DNA from: Clostridium sp. OF03-18AA
GTDB lineage: Bacteria > Bacillota > Clostridia > Lachnospirales > Lachnospiraceae
Length of the DNA stretch: 64,000 nt
NCBI RefSeq assembly: GCF_003478035.1
Contig: NZ_QUEP01000006.1
Coordinates: forward strand, 172,527-236,526
Direction: 5' to 3'
Of the stretch, positions 41,667 to 51,140 are shown one piece after another. A model generated the notes under the pieces. That model was not told the origin of the DNA. It saw only the letters and a program-made list of their open reading frames with translations, and made no database searches. How positions within the stretch are numbered: position 1 is the stretch's first letter; every line of letters begins with the position of its first letter. Made by a program: the position numbers and the translations under genes.

Positions 41667-43796
41667 GTGGAGAGCGACAGAAGGAAGATCGAAGAAGCAT
41701 ATTTAAAAGCGGTGGATATCGGTTATTCCTACCATCTGGCGAAAAAGATGGAGGAGTTTAAGAGTAATCCGGTCCTTGGTTACCGTACAGCGGGATCGAA
41801 AGCGGAATTTGATACCGGGGAATTTCTGAAAGAGGAAATGGAGCGGATCGGGCTTTCAGATATCCATAAAGATGAACTCTGCCTGGATTCCTGGGAGTTC
41901 GAGAAGGCAGTCCTGCGTTTTGCGGATCGGGATGGAAAGGAACATGAATTCCAGCTCGGTGCCTATCAGACGGAGTTTGTGACGGATGGATGGAAGGAAT
42001 ATCCACTGGTCTACGCAGGCCGCGGAAAGGAAGCGGACTACGACGGCGTGGATGTGACGGGATGTCTTGTGATGGTGGACATCAACCAGAGAGATGAGTG
42101 GTGGATCAACTATCCGGTCTATCAGGCTCATTTAAAGGGTGCAGCGGCGGTGATCGCAGTTCAGGATAACGGTTATGCGGAGATCGACAGCGAGGCGCTC
42201 AATGCCCAGGATATCGCGGGCCCAAAGGATGCCCCGGCATTTTCCATGTCAAAGAAAGATGCGGAGATCCTGAAGACTGCGTTAAAAGAGACTCCGCGGA
42301 TTACAGTGCAGTTTGATGCAAAGTCTGTCGTGAAGGAAGATATGCCTGCCTACAATGTATGGGGAACGATCCCGGGAAAGTCGGAGGATATGATCCTGCT
42401 CAGCGGCCACTATGATTCCTATTTTGACGGATTCCAGGATGACAACTGTGCGATCGCGCTGATGTTCGGGATCGCAAGGACGCTGTTAAGGATCGGCTAT
42501 CAGCCGGAAAAGACCATCGTATTCTGCTGTATGGCGGCGGAAGAGTGGGGAATTGAAAACTCCAAGTACGACTGGTCGACGGGGGCATGGCAGCAGGTCT
42601 TTAAGATCCGGCCGGAATGGCAGGGAAAGGTGATCGCGGACCTGAATTTTGAGCTTCCGGCCTATGCGCATAATCCGTGGGATGCGATCCGGTCTACCTA
42701 TGAATATGAGGATTTTCTGAAGGAATTTGTAAAAGAGTTTCCGGTGGACGCAAAAAAGGTCTACCCGGAAGGTCTCGGCGTCCAGTGCCCGATCGAGACC
42801 TGGTCGGATGATTTTTCCGTCGCGATCTCAGGAATCCCGTCGATGGTGAATGAATTCAGCAGTGCGGAGTTCATGGAGACACATTACCACTCCCAGTTTG
42901 ATAATGACGAGTATTATAATGCGGATGTATTTCAGTTTCACCATGAGCTCTACGGACTTCTCGTCATGGCGTTTGACCGGGTAAAAGTAGCTCCGGTGAA
43001 TGTCGGACGGACGCTTCAGGCGCTCCAGGAGAGCGTCAGACCGGTTACTGGCCGGGAAGATGAAAAGGGCATCAGGATCCTGCTGGAGCGGACGGCAGAG
43101 GCGAAGAAGATCGCGGATGCGGTATATAAAAGAGTGAAAGAGATTAATGAGATCTCCCGGGACGATGAATGCAATTTGCGGAATGTGGAAACCGGAGAAA
43201 AGAGTGTCGGATGGAGCGGCAAAGCTGCTTTCGGCAGCATGCCGGAAGCGGAGAAAAGAGAGCTGTCCGGTCCGGAAAATACAAAATATGCTGCGCTTCA
43301 GAGGCAGCTCCTGTATTTGTTCCGCAAATGCCAGGACTATTTTGTCCGTCTCAACTGGCACGATGAGGTCCTGTTCCCCCACGAGGCCGCCCAGAGCAAT
43401 CTGCGCCATATCGGCGATGCAGTGCGCAGTCTGGAAAATAAGGACGTCAGAGGGGCTCTTGACGCCTTGTACCTGGTGGACAACAATCAGTATGCGTTTC
43501 AGTTTGACGATGAAGTATATCACTATTTTACGGAATATGTCCTGAACCAGGGAAAAGACCGGCTGCAGTGGGGAGCCGGACGGATCGTCCATCATGTGGA
43601 TCTCTCGAAGGAGGTCAAGAGCCTTAAAAAGAAGATCGCCGAGGGCGGACATGACGTGTCGGAAGAGCTTTATGCACTGAAAAAAATGGAGGAAGAGCAG
43701 CTTGCCTGCTTTGACGATGACATAAGATATATGACCCAGGCCGTGGATACCCTGACGGACGGGTTAAAAAAAGCGAAAGAGGTGTTGGATTTTTAG
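41667..43796 (+). CDS. M28-family metallopeptidase with long C-terminal extension
   Basis: 709 residues. A protease-associated-like domain (about 100-215) precedes the M28 zinc-peptidase core: LLSGHYDSYFDGFQDDNCA (His, bridging Asp), CMAAEEWG (catalytic Glu and ligand), and ETHYHSQFDN (His ligand). About 240 further helical residues follow, with a coiled-coil-like end (EVKSLKKKIAEGGHDVSEEL). No signal peptide, so probably cytoplasmic. Start taken as GTG 41667, nine bases after GAGGAGG; ATG 41658 would abut that site. The C-terminal extension is not recognised. Confidence 0.85.
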   Translation: MESDRRKIEEAYLKAVDIGYSYHLAKKMEEFKSNPVLGYRTAGSKAEFDTGEFLKEEMERIGLSDIHKDELCLDSWEFEKAVLRFADRDGKEHEFQLGAYQTEFVTDGWKEYPLVYAGRGKEADYDGVDVTGCLVMVDINQRDEWWINYPVYQAHLKGAAAVIAVQDNGYAEIDSEALNAQDIAGPKDAPAFSMSKKDAEILKTALKETPRITVQFDAKSVVKEDMPAYNVWGTIPGKSEDMILLSGHYDSYFDGFQDDNCAIALMFGIARTLLRIGYQPEKTIVFCCMAAEEWGIENSKYDWSTGAWQQVFKIRPEWQGKVIADLNFELPAYAHNPWDAIRSTYEYEDFLKEFVKEFPVDAKKVYPEGLGVQCPIETWSDDFSVAISGIPSMVNEFSSAEFMETHYHSQFDNDEYYNADVFQFHHELYGLLVMAFDRVKVAPVNVGRTLQALQESVRPVTGREDEKGIRILLERTAEAKKIADAVYKRVKEINEISRDDECNLRNVETGEKSVGWSGKAAFGSMPEAEKRELSGPENTKYAALQRQLLYLFRKCQDYFVRLNWHDEVLFPHEAAQSNLRHIGDAVRSLENKDVRGALDALYLVDNNQYAFQFDDEVYHYFTEYVLNQGKDRLQWGAGRIVHHVDLSKEVKSLKKKIAEGGHDVSEELYALKKMEEEQLACFDDDIRYMTQAVDTLTDGLKKAKEVLDF

Positions 43797-43798
43797 TT

Positions 43799-44434
43799 AT
43801 GGACAGCCAGATATTGTACCGGGTACAGAGAGAAGATCTGCCCCGGCTCCAGAAAATGCTGGTAGAATGTTTTGCCAGAGACCCGCTTTATGAGACTCTG
43901 ATCCCGGATGCCGAGACGAGAAAGCGGCTGATGCCGGAACTTTTTGAGTGTGATCTGAACGAGTTTTATGAGACATGTGAAATTTTTGCGGACAGCCCGG
44001 AGTTAAACGGACTCCTGGTCGTCTCCGATGAGGCGGAGGAATATGATCCGGTCCGCTTTTACCTTACAGAAGCGTGGGCGTCCTTAAAGACAGATGAGTA
44101 TCTGATCAAGGAGGACAAGAGCTTAAAGACGCTCTGGAACTTTATCAAGGGCCGCGACTACTTAAACTCCCATTGGACGGCCCAGCTTCACCAGGAAAAC
44201 CGCTTACATATCATCTACCTTGCGGTGAGTCCGAGTGTACAGCATCACGGGGTTGCGGAAAAACTGATGGATGATGCGATCCGGTATGCCGGAGAGCACC
44301 GGATGATGATCTCGTTGGAGACGCACAATGAGAAGAATGTGGCGTTCTACGCGCATTTCGGATTTAAGGTGTTCGGGATCGTGGAGAAAGGCATGGGACT
44401 GAAGCAGTATTGCCTGGTGAGAGAAATTCAGTAA
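43799..44434 (+). CDS. GNAT-family acetyltransferase
   Basis: 211 residues. The acetyl-CoA binding core is at about 140-195: IIYLAVSPSVQHHGVAEKLMDDAIRYAG with the Q/RxxGxG/A-like loop, then NEKNVAFYAHFGFKVF. It starts two bases after the peptidase stop and has no clear ribosome binding site of its own, so it is probably translationally coupled. Substrate unknown. Confidence 0.85.
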   Translation: MDSQILYRVQREDLPRLQKMLVECFARDPLYETLIPDAETRKRLMPELFECDLNEFYETCEIFADSPELNGLLVVSDEAEEYDPVRFYLTEAWASLKTDEYLIKEDKSLKTLWNFIKGRDYLNSHWTAQLHQENRLHIIYLAVSPSVQHHGVAEKLMDDAIRYAGEHRMMISLETHNEKNVAFYAHFGFKVFGIVEKGMGLKQYCLVREIQ

Positions 44435-44510
44435 CCTAAAGAGGACTTATCCGGCCATGGCGGCTCTGCGGTGCACCGGAAACGGTCAGGAAATTTCATA
44501 ACAGATAAAA

Positions 44511-44555
44511 AATAAGGACCTCAGCGATTGGCAGCCGCTGAGGTCCTTATTTTTA
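44511..44555 (+). terminator. Terminator between the GNAT gene and the kdg operon
   Basis: AATAAGGACCTCAGCG (44511-44526) against CGCTGAGGTCCTTATT (44536-44551), 16-bp perfect arms, then TTTAT. It can also act on the minus strand. Confidence 0.85.
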
Positions 44556-44657
44556 TGGTATATATTGAGGAATAAACTTGCCCTTATTGGCAAATTGGGC
44601 AACTATTTCATGATCGCATCACCCGATATACAGGTGATGCAGGATCAAAGATTTTGA

Positions 44658-45683
44658 TTATCTCTGTACACGTCCGGATCCGTCGCCGCCAGCTAATTTC
44701 TTAACTTCGTCTACGGAAACCATGTTCATGTCGCCTTCGATGGAGTGCTTTAAGCAGGATGCAGCTACTGCGAACTCGATGATGCTCTGAGCATCCATGT
44801 CGCTTAAGCAAGCGTAGATCAGTCCGCCGCCGAAGCTGTCGCCGCCGCCTACACGGTCAACGATGTGCATAGCGTACTTCTTGCTGAAGTAGTAGTCCTT
44901 GCCATCGTATAACATAGCGGACCAGTTGTTGTCGTTAGCGGAGATGGACTCACGAAGCGTAATAGCAACCTTCTGGAAACCGAAACGGTCAGCAAGCTGT
45001 TTTGCAACGTCCTTGTAGCCCTCGTGGTTTACAGCGCCCTTTGTAACGTCTGTGTTGGAAGCTTTGATACCGAATACATCGGAAGCATCCTCTTCGTTTG
45101 CGATGCAGACATCAACATATTTGCAGAGCTCGCCCATAACCTCGCCTGCTTTTGCCTTTGTCCAGAGTTTGTTTCTGTAGTTTAAGTCGCAGGAAACAGT
45201 GATGCCGAGTTCTTTTGCTTTCTTACATGCTTCAAGGCAGATAGCAGCAACAGTGTCGCTTAATGCCGGTGTGATACCTGTGAAGTGGAACCAGTCAGCG
45301 CCCTCGAAGATCTTAGCCCAGTCGAAATCTTCCGGAGTTGCCTCGGAGATTGCGGAATGTGCACGGTCGTAGATAACCTTGGACGGTCTCTGGGAAGCAC
45401 CCTTCTCAAGGAAGTAGATACCTACACGGTCGCCGCCGCGGGTGATAGTGGAAGTATCAACGCCGTATCTTCTTAACTCGTTTACAGCTGCCTGGCCGAT
45501 CTCGTGCTTCGGAAGCTTTGTAACGAATGCTGCATCAAAACCGTAGTTTGCAAGGGAAACAGCTACGTTAGCCTCGCCGCCGCCGTATGTTGCGCCGAAG
45601 TTGTTAGCCTGAACGAAACGATAGTATCCCTCCGGAGCGAGACGGAGCATGATTTCACCAAATGTAATAACTCTCTTGGACAT
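44658..45683 (-). CDS. kdgK: 2-keto-3-deoxygluconate kinase (PfkB family)
   Basis: 341 residues. PfkB signatures: GGGEANVAVSLANYGFDAAFV (about 34-54) and VDRVGGGDSFGGGLIYA near the end with the catalytic Asp. The YYRFVQANNFGATYGGGEAN opening is typical of KDG kinases. It converts KDG to KDPG, the substrate of the enzyme encoded just upstream. Start ATG 45683 with AAGGAGAA upstream. Second gene of the operon. Confidence 0.9.
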   Translation of the reverse strand: MSKRVITFGEIMLRLAPEGYYRFVQANNFGATYGGGEANVAVSLANYGFDAAFVTKLPKHEIGQAAVNELRRYGVDTSTITRGGDRVGIYFLEKGASQRPSKVIYDRAHSAISEATPEDFDWAKIFEGADWFHFTGITPALSDTVAAICLEACKKAKELGITVSCDLNYRNKLWTKAKAGEVMGELCKYVDVCIANEEDASDVFGIKASNTDVTKGAVNHEGYKDVAKQLADRFGFQKVAITLRESISANDNNWSAMLYDGKDYYFSKKYAMHIVDRVGGGDSFGGGLIYACLSDMDAQSIIEFAVAASCLKHSIEGDMNMVSVDEVKKLAGGDGSGRVQR

Positions 45684-45803
45684 GAGGATTCTCCTTAAAA
45701 TTAATATGATTTATAGTCATGGACCGCGCGGAGCAGGGAAAGCGGTTAGCAGAGTCCCTGGTTACGCGGTATAAATTACGATTTTTATAACGGAAGATGA
45801 AGC

Positions 45804-46763
45804 TTATTTCTGTACCAGATGTACTGCGAAGCCGCCGATCTCGTCTGCGAGATAGATTGCTGTCATCTTGTCGCCTTTGAACTTAGCGGACTCTTCGTTG
45901 AACTTGTAGCCCATCATCTCAAGGTAGTTCTTTGCTCTTACCACAGAGTTTGTAGCAACAGCGATGTGGCCCTTTGCGCCAAGTCCTTTGGACTTCATAG
46001 CCTCAACAGCTTTTCCTGCGAATACAGAGCTGTTGCCAACTTTCTTTGTGAATCCGAACAGACCGTCAAATGCATCAGCAGTCTTTTCAGCTTCAGCTTC
46101 GTTGTCGCAGTTGATTCCGATGTGAGCAAGCTCAAAGCCGAGCATTGTCTGAACAGCTTCCTTTGTGAGGTCGCGGATCTTATCGAACTCACCGGCAGCT
46201 ACGAGGTCTTTCTTAACCATCCAGCTTCCGCCGCAAGCAAGGATCTTGTCAAATGCAAGGTAGGAGTTGATATTCTTAGCGTTGATTCCGCCTGTCGGCA
46301 TGAATTTCATCTGTGTGTACGGAGCAGCCATAGCTTTGATCATGTTGATTCCGCCAGCAGCCTCAGCCGGGAAGAATTTAACAACATCAAGACCAAGGGA
46401 GATAGCCATCTCAACGTCGCTCGGGTTGGAAGTACCCGGAGTTACCGGAATTCCTTTATTTACACAGTATTTAACAACTTCCGGATTTAAGCCCGGGCTT
46501 ACGATGAATTTTGCGCCTGCGTTTACTGCACGGTCAACCTGCTCTGTTGTAAGAACAGTACCAGCTCCGACTAACATCTCCGGGAACTCTTTTGCCATAA
46601 TACGGATGGACTCTTCAGCAGCTGCTGTACGGAATGTAACCTCAGCGCACGGAAGACCGCCCTCGCAAAGTGCCTTTGCAAGCGGTGCTGCGTCCTTTGC
46701 ATCGTCCAGAACTACAACCGGAACGATACCAATTTTCTGGATCTTCTCTAAAACTTCGTTCAT
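45804..46763 (-). CDS. KDPG aldolase fused to a C-terminal VOC-like domain
   Basis: 319 residues, about 110 longer than a standard KDPG/KHG aldolase. Residues 1-205 are the class I aldolase: catalytic Glu41 (AEVTFRT), GAGTVLT, SPGLNPEVV, Schiff-base Lys129 (VVKFFPAE), PTGGIN. Residues about 212-319 resemble a VOC/glyoxalase module (LAHIGINCDNEAEAEKTADAF; GHIAVATNSVVRAKNYLEMMGY; FAVHLVQK). It splits KDPG to pyruvate and glyceraldehyde 3-phosphate. Start ATG 46763 with AAAGGAG. First gene before kdgK. Confidence 0.9.
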   Translation of the reverse strand: MNEVLEKIQKIGIVPVVVLDDAKDAAPLAKALCEGGLPCAEVTFRTAAAEESIRIMAKEFPEMLVGAGTVLTTEQVDRAVNAGAKFIVSPGLNPEVVKYCVNKGIPVTPGTSNPSDVEMAISLGLDVVKFFPAEAAGGINMIKAMAAPYTQMKFMPTGGINAKNINSYLAFDKILACGGSWMVKKDLVAAGEFDKIRDLTKEAVQTMLGFELAHIGINCDNEAEAEKTADAFDGLFGFTKKVGNSSVFAGKAVEAMKSKGLGAKGHIAVATNSVVRAKNYLEMMGYKFNEESAKFKGDKMTAIYLADEIGGFAVHLVQK

Positions 46764-46854
46764 GATTCCTGTCTCCTTTTGTTTTTATAAATTTAGGAAA
46801 TTCAGTTTTAGTCAATAATCAAGTCATATTGAGTTTTAATACCGAGTTTCATAA

Positions 46855-46873
46855 TGCGGAACCATGTTTCGCA
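46855..46873. promoter_or_regulatory. Putative operator of the kdg operon
   Basis: TGCGGAACCATGTTTCGCA, an imperfect palindrome (7 of 8 per arm) at about +15 to +33 of the kdg transcript. The form suits an IclR/KdgR-type regulator. No such regulator gene is in the window. Confidence 0.55.
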
Positions 46874-46894
46874 TTGCGGTATCATCTAAATTAG

Positions 46895-46922
46895 ATTATA
46901 CTCACGCGATTCAAATTGTCAA
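46895..46922 (-). promoter_or_regulatory. Promoter of the kdg operon
   Basis: Minus strand -35 TTGACA (46922-46917), 16-bp spacer, -10 TATAAT (46900-46895). Confidence 0.8.
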
Positions 46923-47117
46923 TAGCGAAAAAGCCTAATTTTACTGGATTTTCTGAGTAAAACTGCCGAAAAACAAATCGCTTCATTTTATAATGGAAGT
47001 GTGGTAAACTATAAAAAGTAAAAAAGGCAGCTGCCTGATGGGTTTGTGTATTTAACACGCCGGCAAAAACAGCTGCGAGAGATGATGAGCAGGTTAGAAA
47101 GGAAAAAATAATAATAT

Positions 47118-48047
47118 ATGGATATACAGTTTCATAAGCTGAGCGCTGAGAATTTTGAGAAGCTCAGCAAGTATTACGGAAGACGCCACGACAATACATG
47201 CGACAGCGTGATGCTCGACAACTTCCTCTGGGCGGACTATTATCATGTCCACTTCTGCGAGAGAGACGACAGAGCAGTTCTCTGGACGATGAAGATCATG
47301 GGCAAGATGTATGCGTCTCTTCCGGTATGCGCGATCGAGGATATGTCCCACTATTTCAATGAGATCGAACGGTATTTCAATGAAAATCTTCATCTGCCGC
47401 TGGAGATCTATCTTGCGGATCAGGAAGCTGTGGACGATTTAAATCTCCCGGCTGAGCGATATTCCGTGACGGAACTCCCGGACGCGAAGGACTATCTTTA
47501 CAGCGCTGAGGCGTTAAAGACACTGTCAGGAAAGGCACTCCACAAGAAGAAAAATAACCTGAACGCCTTTAAGAAGGCATATGACGGACGGTATGAATAC
47601 AGGACTCTCTGCTGTTCCGACGGCTGTGAAGTATGGAAATTCCTGGACAAATGGAGAGAAGGAAAAGGACAGGAAGTCGAGGGACATCTGGATTATGAAG
47701 TGGAAGGGATCCATGAGATCCTGAGAAACTGTTCGATGTTATCGGTCCGCATGGGCGGGATCTATGTGGATGACCAGTTAGAGGCGTTCTCGATCGGAAG
47801 CTATAACAGTAAGGAAAAGATGGCGATCATTCATATTGAAAAGGCAAATCCGGAGATGCGGGGTCTTTACCAGATGATCAACCAGCAGTTCCTGATCCAT
47901 GAATTCCCGGACGCGGAGATCGTAAACCGTGAGGACGATATGGGTCTTCCGGGGCTCAGACAGGCAAAGATGTCCTATGCGCCGATGGGATTTGCGAGAA
48001 AGTATCGGATTAAGCAGCTCGATTATCAGGCAGGAAGCGCGGAGTAA
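47118..48047 (+). CDS. DUF2156-family protein (GNAT-fold, aminoacyl-transferase-like)
   Basis: 309 residues. The layout matches DUF2156 proteins related to the MprF C-terminal (aminoacyl-tRNA-dependent lipid transfer) and FemX-like folds: SVMLDNFLWADYYHV near the N-terminus, SGKALHKKKNNLNAFKKAY in the middle, and MRGLYQMINQQFLIHEFPDAEIVNREDDMGLPGLRQAKMSY at the end. No membrane helices are seen. Start ATG 47118 with GAAAGGA. The next gene begins 3 bp later. Confidence 0.85.
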   Translation: MDIQFHKLSAENFEKLSKYYGRRHDNTCDSVMLDNFLWADYYHVHFCERDDRAVLWTMKIMGKMYASLPVCAIEDMSHYFNEIERYFNENLHLPLEIYLADQEAVDDLNLPAERYSVTELPDAKDYLYSAEALKTLSGKALHKKKNNLNAFKKAYDGRYEYRTLCCSDGCEVWKFLDKWREGKGQEVEGHLDYEVEGIHEILRNCSMLSVRMGGIYVDDQLEAFSIGSYNSKEKMAIIHIEKANPEMRGLYQMINQQFLIHEFPDAEIVNREDDMGLPGLRQAKMSYAPMGFARKYRIKQLDYQAGSAE

Positions 48048-48050
48048 ACT

Positions 48051-49076
48051 ATGATACGGTATTTGGAGACAGAAGAAAAGGGAAGATGCCTGGATCTCTG
48101 GAGAGAGGCATTCCCGGAAGATTCCACGGAATTTTGTGATTATTATTTTAAGGAAAAGATGAAGGACAACCGGGTCCTTGTACGGGAGGAAAACGGTGAG
48201 ATCGTGTCTATGATCCACCGGAATCCGTACCGGATCTATATGCGGGGAAATGAGGCGGTCTGTGATTACATTGTCGGTGTCTCAACGCTGGTTTCTGAGC
48301 GCCACAAGGGATATATGAGAAGTCTCATGCTGGCGATGCTGCGGGATATGCAGGAAGAGCGCATGCCGTTTACCTTTCTGATGCCTGCAAGGGAATCCCT
48401 GTACCGCCCGTATGATTTCCGGTATATTTATGATCAGCCGCGCTGGGTCCTCAAATATAATCCCCATATCCACAGGGAGCCATGTGATCTGAAGACACTT
48501 GGAGCAGATCTTGCGGAATGGCAGACAGCGTGGTTAAAGAGACAATATGAGGTCTTTGCGATCCGTGATGAGGCATATTTACAGCGGATGGAGAAAGAAC
48601 TTGCCAGCGAGAACGGAACCTGCACACTGCTCTACGACGACGACTGGTTTATCGGAATGCAGAGTGAGTGGGGCTTAAAGGAGCGGGAGATGCGTTATCT
48701 CTATACCGGAGAGCACTACCGGAGTGAGGCGGGGCAGAAACCGGCGATCATGGCGAGGATCGTCTGCATGCCGGAGTTTGTGACAAATATCCACCTCTCA
48801 GAAGACTGCCCTCAGGACGAGGTGACAGTGGAGATCGGGATCAACGACCTTTTCGTTCCTCAGAATCAGGGGGCGTGGCTATGGCATCTGACGAAGTATG
48901 GTTCCAGGATGACGCAGGAATCCAGGTTTATCGCGAAAGGCAAGATGGAGGTCCTGACGATCTCGGAACTCACGGAGTGGTTGTTCGGATACCGGACGCC
49001 GGCTCAGGTAAAGAAGATCCCATATGGGGAATTTATCGAGCCGTTCCATGGAGTGTTCCTGGACGAAGTCGTGTGA
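48051..49076 (+). CDS. Eis-like GNAT acetyltransferase with SCP2-like tail
   Basis: 341 residues. An N-terminal GNAT module (VCDYIVGVSTLVSERHKGYMRSLMLAMLRDMQEERMPFTFLMPA, the acetyl-CoA loop) precedes a second GNAT-like half and a C-terminal sterol-carrier-like part, as in Eis proteins. Start ATG 48051, three bases after the previous stop, so the pair is co-translated. A small-molecule or protein acylation role is inferred. Confidence 0.82.
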   Translation: MIRYLETEEKGRCLDLWREAFPEDSTEFCDYYFKEKMKDNRVLVREENGEIVSMIHRNPYRIYMRGNEAVCDYIVGVSTLVSERHKGYMRSLMLAMLRDMQEERMPFTFLMPARESLYRPYDFRYIYDQPRWVLKYNPHIHREPCDLKTLGADLAEWQTAWLKRQYEVFAIRDEAYLQRMEKELASENGTCTLLYDDDWFIGMQSEWGLKEREMRYLYTGEHYRSEAGQKPAIMARIVCMPEFVTNIHLSEDCPQDEVTVEIGINDLFVPQNQGAWLWHLTKYGSRMTQESRFIAKGKMEVLTISELTEWLFGYRTPAQVKKIPYGEFIEPFHGVFLDEVV

Positions 49077-49180
49077 TACCGGACTCACGGGGGACAGGTG
49101 CGGAGTGATATCGGGCGGATATGTGAAATTGTGAACGGTTGATTGAGAATACTTTTATAATAGGAAGGAGAAGATCTGTC

Positions 49181-49903
49181 ATGACAGAGCGGGAAACATT
49201 AAAAAAGTGGCTGGATGAGAGCAGCAACATTGTATTTTTCGGTGGGGCAGGTGTGTCCACGGAGAGCCATATTCCGGATTTCAGGAGTACAGACGGACTG
49301 TACAACCAGGAATACGATTATCCGCCGGAGACGATCCTCAGCCATTCCTTCTATATGAGAAAGCCGGAAGAATTTTACCGGTTCTACCGGAATAAGATGC
49401 TGTTCCCGAATGCGGAGCCGAACCGGGCGCACAAAGCGTTGGCAAAGCTCGAGGAGATGGGAAAGCTGAAGGCAGTCGTAACGCAGAATATCGACGGACT
49501 CCATCAGAAGGCGGGAAGCAAAGAAGTTCTGGAACTTCACGGTTCTGTCCTCAGAAATCACTGCACCCGCTGCGGAAAATTTTACGGTCTGGATGCGATC
49601 TTAAATTCCACAGGTGTGCCGAAATGTACCTGCGGAGGAACAATCAAGCCGGATGTTGTGCTCTATGAAGAGGGACTGGGTTCGGAGACGATCGAAAAGT
49701 CTGTAAATTATATCGCAAATGCGGATGTTCTGATCATCGGAGGAACTTCCCTGACTGTATATCCGGCGGCAGGACTGATCGATTATTACAGAGGACATAA
49801 GCTGATCCTGATCAACAAGTCGGTGACGCCGATGGACAGCCGCGCTGACCTTGTGATCAGCGGACCGATCGGGGAAGTGCTCGGGGATGCAGTCGGAGTC
49901 TGA
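49181..49903 (+). CDS. NAD-dependent protein deacylase, sirtuin family
   Basis: 240 residues. NAD site GAGVSTESHIPDFRS, catalytic TQNIDGLHQKAG with the His in ELHGS, a zinc module with CTRC ... CTCGG, and GGTSLTVYPAAGLI. Bacterial class U/M-type sirtuin that deacylates lysines and releases O-acyl-ADP-ribose. Start: ATG 49181 after AGGAAGGAG; a longer frame from 49139 runs through this ribosome binding site. It follows two acyltransferase-like genes. Confidence 0.94.
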   Translation: MTERETLKKWLDESSNIVFFGGAGVSTESHIPDFRSTDGLYNQEYDYPPETILSHSFYMRKPEEFYRFYRNKMLFPNAEPNRAHKALAKLEEMGKLKAVVTQNIDGLHQKAGSKEVLELHGSVLRNHCTRCGKFYGLDAILNSTGVPKCTCGGTIKPDVVLYEEGLGSETIEKSVNYIANADVLIIGGTSLTVYPAAGLIDYYRGHKLILINKSVTPMDSRADLVISGPIGEVLGDAVGV

Positions 49904-50053
49904 GTACGGAAATCGGGGATACAAAAAATAAAGGACCTGAAAACAGGGACTGCAGGTGTTTATGATGGAATAGAAAAAGCCGGAAACATACATAAGGGAT
50001 TCATACGATGAAAGGAAAAGATATGGTCCGGCAGGAGACGGGGAGGAGACAGA

Positions 50054-51043
50054 ATGTATCAGGCAGCAGAAAATCGTTATGATTCGATGGAATATAAGTG
50101 CTGTGGAAGAAGCGGGTTAAAACTCCCGCGGATCGCGCTGGGACTGTGGCAGAATTTTGGACTGGAAAAGACGATCGCAGACCAGGAAGAGATCCTGTGC
50201 CATGCGTTTGACTGCGGGATCACACACTTTGACCTCGCGAATAACTACGGTCATCCGGCGAATGGACTTGCGGAGAAAAACTTTGGCCAGGCGTTGAAGG
50301 ACTGCCTCGGTACATACCGCGATGAGCTTGTGATCTCCACAAAAGCCGGCTATGATATGTGGCCGGGCCCGTATGGCAACTGGGGATCCAGAAAGTATCT
50401 GATGGCGAGTCTTGACCAGAGCCTGAAACGCATGGGACTCGATTATGTGGATATTTTTTACCACCACAGACCGGACCTGGAGACGCCTCTTGAGGAGACA
50501 ATGGGTGCGCTCAGTGATATCGTCCGCAGCGGAAAAGCACTTTATGTCGGACTTTCCAACTATAAAGAGGAAGAGACGAGAAGAGCGGTGAAGATCCTAA
50601 AGGAGAACGGAACTCCGTGTCTGATCCACCAACCACGCTACAACCTGTTGGAGCGCTGGGTGGAGGACGGACTGCTCTCCGCGCTTGATGAGAACGGCGT
50701 CGGCTGTATCTGCTTTTCCCCGCTGGCGCAGGGTGCGCTGACGGATAAATATCTGAAGGGGATCCCGGCGGACTCCCGCGCTTCGCGTGCAGGAACGACC
50801 GTCGCACAGAGATACCTTTCGGATGAACAATTAGAAAAAATCAGACAATTAAATCAATTTGCTGCAGAGCGTGGTCAGACGCTGGCGCAGATGGCAATCG
50901 CATGGATCTTACGCCGGCCGGAGGTGACGACGGTCCTGGTCGGAGCGAGCCGGGTTTCCCAGTTGGACAATAGTCTTGCGGCGTTAAAAAATATAGCTTT
51001 CTCCGAGGATGAGCTGAAGAGGATTGACGAAATTCTGGCATAG
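50054..51043 (+). CDS. Aldo/keto reductase, YghZ/GPR type
   Basis: 329 residues. Catalytic Asp-Tyr pair in HFDLANNYGHPANGLAEKNFGQAL, Lys in ISTKAGYDMWPGPYGN, and His in YHHRPD. The MWPGPYGNWGSRKYL segment is specific for YghZ-like reductases, which reduce L-glyceraldehyde 3-phosphate and related aldehydes such as methylglyoxal with NADPH. Start ATG 50054 with GGGGAGGAG. Confidence 0.92.
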   Translation: MYQAAENRYDSMEYKCCGRSGLKLPRIALGLWQNFGLEKTIADQEEILCHAFDCGITHFDLANNYGHPANGLAEKNFGQALKDCLGTYRDELVISTKAGYDMWPGPYGNWGSRKYLMASLDQSLKRMGLDYVDIFYHHRPDLETPLEETMGALSDIVRSGKALYVGLSNYKEEETRRAVKILKENGTPCLIHQPRYNLLERWVEDGLLSALDENGVGCICFSPLAQGALTDKYLKGIPADSRASRAGTTVAQRYLSDEQLEKIRQLNQFAAERGQTLAQMAIAWILRRPEVTTVLVGASRVSQLDNSLAALKNIAFSEDELKRIDEILA

Positions 51044-51065
51044 GCTGCTGGTCGTTACTTTTTCC

Positions 51066-51106
51066 AGTTACAGTGCGCGGACATGGAGTGCCCGTGTACT
51101 GTAACT
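51066..51106. repeat. Palindromic repeat, family C copy 2
   Basis: AGTTACAGTGCGCGGACA ... TGCCCGTGTACTGTAACT, nearly identical to 20850-20889. A long hairpin can form. It lies between two plus-strand genes without a U-run. Confidence 0.8.
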
Positions 51107-51140
51107 GCTGGTCCGGGACGGAAAAAAGACAGGAGACAGA

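Larger units (their letters stand above)
46764..47117. other. Divergent intergenic region with kdg promoter and operator
   Basis: Contains the kdg promoter and operator (next entries) on the minus strand. Further right is the start region of the DUF2156 gene. No other gene is visible. Confidence 0.6.
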
